Assembly: GCA_021816565.1 (NCBI GenBank)
Contig: JAKAXN010000101.1
Span: 1 to 12,530 of the forward strand
DNA length: 12,530 bases
Source: Actinomycetes bacterium
GTDB lineage: Bacteria; Actinomycetota; Acidimicrobiia; Acidimicrobiales; Palsa-688
Direction of reading: 5' to 3'
Below the pieces are notes generated by a model. It searched no databases. It had not been told where the DNA came from and saw only the letters and a list, made by a program, of their open reading frames with translations. Both the position numbers and the translations under genes were made by a program. Shown one piece after another: positions 7,563 through 12,530 of the stretch (its first letter is position 1; every line of letters starts with the position of its first letter).

Positions 7563-8341
7563 CCGACTCCGGCCGGGTCGTGCTGGTGACCGGTGGAGCC
7601 CGGGGCCTGGGCCGGGAACTGGCCCGGGCCTTCACCGCCGGTGGTGACCGGGTGGTCGCCTGCGGCCGGACCGCCCCCGATGGCGGGACAGCCGGGGACT
7701 TCGCCGACTTCCTCAAATGCGACGTGCGGGAGCCCGATCAGGTGTCCGAGCTGGTCGAGGCGGTCGTCGAGCGGCACGGCGCGCTCGACGTGGTGGTCAA
7801 CAACGCCGGGGGCACACCCTACGCCGATGCCTCCACCATGAGCCCCCGCCTGTTCGAGCGGGTGGTGGCCCTCAATCTGCTGGCCCCGTTCTACGTGGCC
7901 CAGCAGGCCAACGCCGTCATGCAGCGGCAACCTGACGGTGGGGTGATCGTCAACATCGGCAGCACCGTCGCCGTCCGGCCGTCCGCCCACGTCGCCCCCT
8001 ACGTGGCGGCCAAGGCCGGCCTCATCGGCCTCACCAGGGCGCTGGCCCTCGAGTGGGCCCCCAAGGTGCGGGTCAACCAGGTGAGCCCGGGGCTGCTGCG
8101 CACCGAGCTGGTGCAGGAGACCTACGGATCCGACGTGGCGGCCGTGGAGGCCACCGTCCCCATGGGACGCCTGGCCACCGGCGCCGACGTGGCCGCCGCC
8201 TGCCTCATGGTCGCCTCACCCGACCTGCGCTACCTGACCGGAGCGGAGGTGGTCGTCGACGGTGGGGGCGAGACCCCGGCCTGGCTCCTGGCGGTCGGGC
8301 AGGCCACCACCCGGACCCCGGAACCCCAGGAAGGGGAGTAG
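7559..8341 (+). CDS. SDR-family dehydrogenase (Rv3549c type)
   Basis: This 260-residue short-chain dehydrogenase is predicted to oxidise or reduce a steroid-derived CoA ester or alcohol; its exact substrate is not known. Seen: TGGARGLG (11-18), an Arg after beta-2 in ACGRT (Arg37), which suggests NADP, in contrast to the Asp in the SDR at 5373; CDVREPDQV (54-62); NNAG (81-84); Ser135; and Tyr148-x3-Lys152. EWAPKVRVN (165-173) and the VVVDGGGE ending (231-238) recall Rv3549c. The ATG at 7559 overlaps the previous stop by four bases (ATGA). An earlier GTG at 7550 would only lengthen the overlap. It ends two bases before the next start, with that gene's ribosome binding site inside its last codons. 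Confidence 0.8.
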   Translation: MTDSGRVVLVTGGARGLGRELARAFTAGGDRVVACGRTAPDGGTAGDFADFLKCDVREPDQVSELVEAVVERHGALDVVVNNAGGTPYADASTMSPRLFERVVALNLLAPFYVAQQANAVMQRQPDGGVIVNIGSTVAVRPSAHVAPYVAAKAGLIGLTRALALEWAPKVRVNQVSPGLLRTELVQETYGSDVAAVEATVPMGRLATGADVAAACLMVASPDLRYLTGAEVVVDGGGETPAWLLAVGQATTRTPEPQEGE

Positions 8342-8343
8342 CG

Positions 8344-9471
8344 ATGGAGCTCACCTGGTCAGCCGAGGACGAGGCGTTCCGGGCCGAGGCCCGGGCCTGG
8401 CTCGAAGCCAACGTCCCCCATCCCGCCCTACCGTCGGGTGACACCCGGGAGGGCTTCGCCCGGCACCTGGAGTGGGAGAGGTTGCTCTTCGAGAACCGCT
8501 GGTCGGTCGTGTCGTGGCCGGAGGAGTTCGGTGGGCGGGGGGCCAGCCTGTGGCAGTGGCTGATCTTCGAGGAGGAGTACTACCGGGCCGGCGCCCCGCA
8601 GCGGGTGACCCAGAACGGGATCTTCCTCCTGGCGCCCACCGTCTTCGAGTTCGGCACCCCCGACCAGCAGCAGCGGATCCTGCCCCGCATGGCTGCCGCC
8701 CGGGACCTGTGGTGCCAGGGATGGTCCGAGCCGGGGGCCGGCAGCGATCTGGCCGGGATCTCGAGCCGGGCCGAGCGCACCGAGCGGGGCTGGGCCCTCA
8801 CCGGGCAGAAGATCTGGACCACCCGGGGGGCGTTCTGCACCCACATGTTCGGGCTGTTCCGCACCGACCCGGACTCCACCCGCCACCGCGGCCTCACCTA
8901 CTTCCTCGTCCCCCTCGACGCCCCCGGCGTGACGGTGCGGGGATTCGGGCGGCTGGACGGCGACGAGGGGTTCGCCGAGGTGTTCCTCGACGGGGTGGAG
9001 GTCACCGACGACGACGTGCTCGGCGGGGTCGGCCAGGGATGGTCGGTGGCCATGGCCACCACCGGGTCCGAGCGGGGCCTGACGCTGCGCTCCCCGGGCC
9101 GCTTCACGGCCGTGGTGACCCGCCTCATCGACCTGTACCGGCGCAGCCCGGCCGACCCGGTCCTGGCCGATCAGGTCGTGCAGGGCTGGATGGACGCCGA
9201 GGCCTACCGGCTGTTCACCCTGCAGGTGGTGACCGGCCTGGTCGGCGGTGGCCGCCCCGGGGCGGAGTCCAGCCTCAACAAGATCTGGTGGTCCGAGATG
9301 GACATCCGCCTCCACGAGACGGCCCTGGCGCTGCAGGGCCCCGACGCCGAGACCGACGACAGCTGGATGAGAGGGTTCGAGTTCTCCCTGTCGGGTCCCA
9401 TCTACGCCGGGACCAACGAGATCCAGCGCAACATCGCCGCCGAGCGGGTGCTCGGCCTGCCCAGGAGTTGA
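8344..9471 (+). CDS. Acyl-CoA dehydrogenase, catalytic subunit of a heteromeric FadE pair
   Basis: This 375-residue FAD enzyme should introduce an alpha-beta double bond into an acyl-CoA. Seen: WCQGWSEPGAGSDL (123-136), the acyl-CoA dehydrogenase signature; GQKIWTT (154-160); RHRGLTYFLVPLD (180-192); and the C-terminal YAGTNEIQRNI-AERVLGLPR (354-374). The place of the medium-chain catalytic glutamate (YEGT) is Ala here, so the base is more likely Glu243 in GSERG, as in isovaleryl-CoA dehydrogenase and the actinobacterial ChsE4-type subunits. GGAAGGGGAG just upstream (8329-8338) supports the ATG at 8344. The next gene encodes a shorter partner six bases away. In M. tuberculosis the comparable KstR2-regulon pairs are IpdE1-IpdE2 (FadE30-FadE33) and FadE31/FadE32; I cannot decide which this is. 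Confidence 0.88.
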   Translation: MELTWSAEDEAFRAEARAWLEANVPHPALPSGDTREGFARHLEWERLLFENRWSVVSWPEEFGGRGASLWQWLIFEEEYYRAGAPQRVTQNGIFLLAPTVFEFGTPDQQQRILPRMAAARDLWCQGWSEPGAGSDLAGISSRAERTERGWALTGQKIWTTRGAFCTHMFGLFRTDPDSTRHRGLTYFLVPLDAPGVTVRGFGRLDGDEGFAEVFLDGVEVTDDDVLGGVGQGWSVAMATTGSERGLTLRSPGRFTAVVTRLIDLYRRSPADPVLADQVVQGWMDAEAYRLFTLQVVTGLVGGGRPGAESSLNKIWWSEMDIRLHETALALQGPDAETDDSWMRGFEFSLSGPIYAGTNEIQRNIAAERVLGLPRS

Positions 9472-9477
9472 GGGGCC

Positions 9478-10494
9478 GTGTACTTCGGATTCGATGAGGA
9501 CCAGATAGCGGTGCGCGACGCCGTGGCCGGGCTCCTGGAGAAGCGGGCCGGCCTGGCCTACCTGCAGGCGGCGTGGGCGGACCCCACCTCGGAGGGGACC
9601 TGGTCGGTGTGGCGGGAGCTGGCCGGGATGGGCGTGCAGGGACTGCTGATCCCGGAGGCTGCGGGAGGGACCGGCTTCGACTGGGTGACGCTCGCCCTGG
9701 TCCTCTGCGAGACCGGTCGGGTCGCCCTGCCTCTGCCCCTGGTCGAGACCGCGGCGGTGGCCGCCCCCGTGCTGCACGCCGCCGGCGACCCGGCCGGGGT
9801 CCTCGGCTCCCTGCTCGCCGGTGACACGGTGGTCACCATCGCCGGGCGGGCCGGGGCGGCGGCGCCTGCGGCCGGCCGGGCCGACTGGTTCGTCATCGGT
9901 GGCGACGGGGGTCAACGGCTGTACCGGCGTGACCAGGTCGAGGTGACGGCCGAGCAGTCCGTGGACCGCACCCGGGACCTGGGGCGGGTGACGCCCACCG
10001 GGCCGGGAGTGCCTCTCGATGTGGGCGGGCCCGCGGCCCTGGCGGCCGCCCACGCCGGGGCGCTCGGCACCGCCGCGGTGCTGATCGGCGTGGGCCGGGC
10101 CCTGGTGGACATCACCGTCGCCTACGTGAAGGACCGCAGGCAGTTCGGGGTGCCGGTGGGCAGCTTCCAGGCGGTGAAGCACCACCTGGCCGACGCCACC
10201 ATGCGCGTCGAGTTCGCAGCCCCACCGGTCTGGGCCGCGGCCTACCAGCTGGCCCACCCCGACGAGCATTCCGCCGAGCAGATCGCCCGGTCGGTCTCTC
10301 TGGCCAAGGCCATGGCCTCCGACGCCGCCACCCTGGCCGCCCGCAAGGCCCTCCAGTGCCACGGCGCCATGGGCTATACCGACGACTACCACCTGCACCT
10401 GTGGCTGAAGCGGGTGTGGTGCCTGGCCGCCGCCTACGGGACGGCGGGGGAGCACCGCCGGCTCATCGGGGCCGGGCTGGGCGTGGCTGGCTAG
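9478..10494 (+). CDS. Acyl-CoA dehydrogenase, short partner subunit of the FadE pair
   Basis: This 338-residue protein has the N-terminal helical domain (FDEDQIAVRDAVAGLL from residue 5), a weakly conserved, shortened middle beta domain around residues 115-185, and a C-terminal helical domain with DRRQFGVPVGSFQAVKH (219-235; the Arg/Gln/Phe region that meets FAD) and QCHGAMGYTDDYHLHLW (293-309). It is shorter than the usual 380 residues and lacks both usual catalytic-glutamate positions (Ala-rich AGALGTAAVL near 193-202; no EGT motif). This matches the small subunits of actinobacterial alpha2-beta2 steroid acyl-CoA dehydrogenases such as IpdE2 or ChsE2. It is expected to complete shared FAD sites with the upstream subunit. 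The GTG start has AGGAG (9463-9467) ten bases upstream, inside the end of the previous gene. Confidence 0.85.
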   Translation: MYFGFDEDQIAVRDAVAGLLEKRAGLAYLQAAWADPTSEGTWSVWRELAGMGVQGLLIPEAAGGTGFDWVTLALVLCETGRVALPLPLVETAAVAAPVLHAAGDPAGVLGSLLAGDTVVTIAGRAGAAAPAAGRADWFVIGGDGGQRLYRRDQVEVTAEQSVDRTRDLGRVTPTGPGVPLDVGGPAALAAAHAGALGTAAVLIGVGRALVDITVAYVKDRRQFGVPVGSFQAVKHHLADATMRVEFAAPPVWAAAYQLAHPDEHSAEQIARSVSLAKAMASDAATLAARKALQCHGAMGYTDDYHLHLWLKRVWCLAAAYGTAGEHRRLIGAGLGVAG

Positions 10495-10527
10495 CTATCG
10501 AACCGGACCTGGAAAAGGAGTTCCACC

Positions 10528-11682
10528 ATGCAAGAGGCCTACATCGTCGATGCGCTGCGCACCCCGGTCGGCCGACGTGGCGGCGGCCTGTCGGGGGTGC
10601 ATCCCGCCGACCTGGGCGCGACCGTCCTGACCGCCCTGATGGACCGGACCGGCATCGACCCGGCTGCGGTCGAGGATGTGGTCTTCGGATGCGTCGACAC
10701 CATCGGCCCTCAGGCCGGCGACATCGCCCGGACCTGCTGGCTGGCCGCCGGGCTGCCCGACGAGGTTCCCGGAACGACGGTGGACCGCCAGTGCGGGTCC
10801 TCCCAGCAGGCGGTTCATTTCGCCGCGCAGGCCGTGCTGTCCGGCACCTCCGACGTGGTGGTGGCCGGCGGTGTGCAGAACATGAGCCAGATACCCATCA
10901 GCTCGGCCATGCTGGCCGGCCAGGCGTACGGCTTCGAGGATCCGTTCTCCGGATCCGAGGGCTGGCGCCGGCGCTACGGCACCCAGGAGGTGTCGCAGTT
11001 CCGCAGCGCCGAGATGATCGCCGAGAAGTGGGACCTCTCCCGGGAGGACATGGAGCGCTTCGCCCTGGAATCCCACCGCCGGGCCGCGACGGCCATCGAC
11101 GAGGGTCGCTTCGGGACCCAGATCGTGGCGGTCGGTGACGTGACCACCGATGAGGGGCCCCGTCGCGACACCTCGCTCGAGAGGATGGCCAAGCTGCCCA
11201 CCCTCACGGAGGGGGGCCGGCTGACCGCCGCGGTGTCGAGCCAGATATCCGACGCCGCCGCCGCCCTGCTGATCGTCAACGAGCGGGGCCTGCGGACCCA
11301 CGGGCTGACCCCCCGGGCCCGGATCCACCATCTGAGCGTCCGCGGAGCCGACCCGGTGTGGATGCTGACCGCTCCCATCCCCGCCACCGGGTACGCCCTG
11401 GCCCGGGCCGGCATGACCATCGACCAGATCGACCTGGTGGAGATCAATGAGGCCTTCGCGTCGGTGGTGCTGGCCTGGCTGGCCGAGAGCGGGGCCGATC
11501 CGGCCCGGGTCAACGTCAACGGCGGCGCCATCGCCCTCGGTCACCCGCTGGGCGCCACCGGGGCCCGGCTCATGACCACCCTGCTGGCCGAGTTGGAGCG
11601 CACCGGTGGCCGTTACGGCCTCCAGACCATGTGCGAGGGTGGCGGCCAGGCCAACGTGACCATCATCGAGCGGCTGGGCTAG
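10528..11682 (+). CDS. fadA6: Acyl-CoA thiolase FadA6
   Basis: This 384-residue thiolase cleaves 3-oxoacyl-CoA with CoA. Known: FadA6 is assigned to thiolysis after IpdAB opens the last steroid ring. Seen: nucleophile Cys89 in DRQCGSSQQA, VAGGVQNMSQIPISSAM (112-128), NEAFA (307-311), GGAIALGHPLGATGA (332-346, His339) and the second cysteine Cys369 in MCEGGGQAN. The usual GN-SG-NDGAAA loop appears as SSQISDAAAA (237-246), as in FadA6 from memory. GVQNMSQIPISSAM and RYGLQTMCEGGG are strong FadA6 signatures; M. tuberculosis FadA6 has almost the same length. AAGGAG (10515-10520) lies seven bases before the ATG, and a 33-base gap separates it from the FadE pair. It is the last gene of the operon. 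Confidence 0.9.
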   Translation: MQEAYIVDALRTPVGRRGGGLSGVHPADLGATVLTALMDRTGIDPAAVEDVVFGCVDTIGPQAGDIARTCWLAAGLPDEVPGTTVDRQCGSSQQAVHFAAQAVLSGTSDVVVAGGVQNMSQIPISSAMLAGQAYGFEDPFSGSEGWRRRYGTQEVSQFRSAEMIAEKWDLSREDMERFALESHRRAATAIDEGRFGTQIVAVGDVTTDEGPRRDTSLERMAKLPTLTEGGRLTAAVSSQISDAAAALLIVNERGLRTHGLTPRARIHHLSVRGADPVWMLTAPIPATGYALARAGMTIDQIDLVEINEAFASVVLAWLAESGADPARVNVNGGAIALGHPLGATGARLMTTLLAELERTGGRYGLQTMCEGGGQANVTIIERLG

Positions 11683-11693
11683 AACCGCCGGGT

Positions 11694-11743
11694 CGGGGTC
11701 GGGCCCGTTGGCGGGCCCGACCCCGGTGTCAGCCCGACCCCGG
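11694..11743. terminator. Bidirectional hairpin terminator with a duplicated 3' arm
   Basis: A perfect 14-bp stem (11694-11707 with 11712-11725) closes on a TTGG loop between the fadA6 stop and the stop of the convergent minus-strand gene. A 12-base piece of the right arm, GCCCGACCCCGG at 11715-11726, recurs at 11732-11743, so the left arm could alternatively pair 11 bp with the second copy. No T-tract follows. Termination is inferred from position and stem strength. Confidence 0.8.
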
Positions 11744-11745
11744 AT

Positions 11746-12530
11746 TCAGGAGCCGGGCCGGCCGGCGGTGGCCGCCCCGGCCAGGCGGTCCAGGGTGGCG
11801 GCCGCCTCGGCGATGATGGCCTGCATCAGTTCGGCCACCGTCGGCAGCTCGGCGATGAGGCCGGTGACCTGCCCGGTGGGCAGTATCCCGGCTTCGAGCC
11901 GGCCCTCCACCATGGTGGCCCGGGTCAGCATCGGGGCGTTGGCCGCCATTGCGACCTGGGCCCAGGTCAACTCCCCGTTGCGCTTCATGGCCACCCCCTC
12001 CCGCACCAGCGCGCCCAGCCCGGTGCCGGTGAGCCGGCGCAGCCGCATGGCGTTGGCCACGGCCCGCCCCACCGCGACCGGCCCGGTCCGGCCCTCCAGG
12101 CGCTCCACCAGCGGTGTGCGGATGACCCGCTGCGGGGCCCCGTCGATGGCCCGGGTCACCACCGTGTCGGTGAGAGCGGCGGCCAGATAGCGCTCCTTCA
12201 CGGCGTCGGGGACGGTGCTCTCCTTCGTCAGCAGGAACCGGGTGCCCATGGCGACCCCGGCCGCCCCCCACGCCAGGGCGGCGACCAGGCCCCGGCCGTC
12301 GTGGAAACCCCCGGCCCCCAGCACCGGGACCCCGACCTGGGCGGTCACCCGCGGCAGGAGCAGGCTGGTGGGGATCTGGCCGGTGTGTCCACCGCCCTCC
12401 TGACCCTGGGCGATGACCGCATCCACGCCCATGGCCACCACCTTCTCGGCGTGGCGGGGCGCGGCGATGGTCGGCATGGTCACCACCCCGGCGTCCTTGA
12501 GCCGGCCGATGAGGGCGGCGTTCGGGGCCT
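11746..12530 (-). CDS. ipdC: IpdC-like flavin-dependent reductase (nitronate monooxygenase family), N-terminus missing
   Basis: Known: IpdC is the flavin reductase that, with IpdF, prepares 5-OH-HIC-CoA for ring opening by EchA20. The frame is open through the right edge, so about 261 C-terminal residues are present and, at a family length near 355, roughly 95 are missing. Seen: GQEGGGHTG (with the His that corresponds to the family active-site residue), a phosphate-binding GAGGFHDGRGLVAAL followed by GAAGVAMGTRFLL, all typical of FMN TIM barrels of the 2-nitropropane dioxygenase family. The C-terminal ELTWAQV-MAANAPML and TGQVTGLI-ELP blocks recall Rv3553 (IpdC) and differ from general nitronate monooxygenases. 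It converges on fadA6 across a hairpin. The GTG near 12486 is internal, not the start. Confidence 0.8.
   Translation of the reverse strand, partial: APNAALIGRLKDAGVVTMPTIAAPRHAEKVVAMGVDAVIAQGQEGGGHTGQIPTSLLLPRVTAQVGVPVLGAGGFHDGRGLVAALAWGAAGVAMGTRFLLTKESTVPDAVKERYLAAALTDTVVTRAIDGAPQRVIRTPLVERLEGRTGPVAVGRAVANAMRLRRLTGTGLGALVREGVAMKRNGELTWAQVAMAANAPMLTRATMVEGRLEAGILPTGQVTGLIAELPTVAELMQAIIAEAAATLDRLAGAATAGRPGS

Noticed and set aside
8428..10455. 675-residue minus-strand open frame opposite the FadE pair
   Set aside because: Same shadow effect; its composition is unlike a folded protein and both plus-strand genes have clear family motifs.
12484..12486. GTG as the start of the last minus-strand gene
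   Set aside because: The frame continues open to the window edge and the family needs about 95 more N-terminal residues, so this GTG is internal.
1..12530. tRNA/rRNA genes, CRISPR arrays, insertion sequences, riboswitches
   Set aside because: No such structures were seen; nearly the whole window is occupied by coding sequence with short gaps.

Overview
The window reads as very GC-rich, strongly third-position-GC-biased DNA with GTG starts, short or overlapping gene junctions and AGGAGG-type ribosome binding sites. Together with the gene content this points to an actinomycete (Actinomycetota) that degrades steroids. The genes match, by remembered protein signatures, the part of the cholesterol/steroid pathway that in Mycobacterium and Rhodococcus lies mostly in the KstR2 regulon. 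The gene order is not the one known from Mycobacterium tuberculosis, so this is more likely another, possibly uncultured, actinobacterial lineage. No rRNA, tRNA, transposase, integrase, phage gene or CRISPR array was seen. No gene-free stretch is longer than about 112 bases.

Layout. (1) Bases 16-1958, plus strand: hsaG-hsaF, an acylating aldehyde dehydrogenase and its aldolase partner, which finish off the steroid A-ring fragment (4-hydroxy-2-oxo acid to pyruvate plus aldehyde to acyl-CoA). A 19-bp perfect hairpin follows. (2) Bases 2014-3615, minus strand: a stand-alone FadD8-like acyl-CoA synthetase. (3) A 112-bp divergent promoter region (3616-3727) carrying a 9-bp perfect inverted repeat. 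(4) Bases 3728-11682, plus strand: one apparent eight-gene operon, fadD3 - SDR (Rv3548c type) - ipdF - MaoC-like protein - SDR (Rv3549c type) - acyl-CoA dehydrogenase large subunit - acyl-CoA dehydrogenase small subunit - fadA6. A second strong hairpin follows. (5) Bases 11746-12530, minus strand: the C-terminal two-thirds or more of an IpdC-like flavin reductase, cut by the right edge.

How they fit together. FadD3 activates the C/D-ring intermediate HIP (an indanedione propanoate) to its CoA ester. The acyl-CoA dehydrogenase pair, a hydratase, an SDR and a thiolase would shorten its propanoyl side chain. IpdF oxidises the ring 5-hydroxyl, and IpdC prepares the rings for hydrolytic opening by EchA20 and IpdAB. 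Those last genes are not in the window but are predicted just past its right edge. FadA6 acts on the thiolytic steps.

Main points for a second look: a MaoC-fold protein in the operon that appears to have lost the hydratase Asp/His segment; a heteromeric acyl-CoA dehydrogenase in which only one subunit has a plausible catalytic glutamate; the inverted repeat in a divergent promoter that lacks a recognisable KstR2 box; and the new gene order. I see a variant of a known pathway rather than an unknown system.
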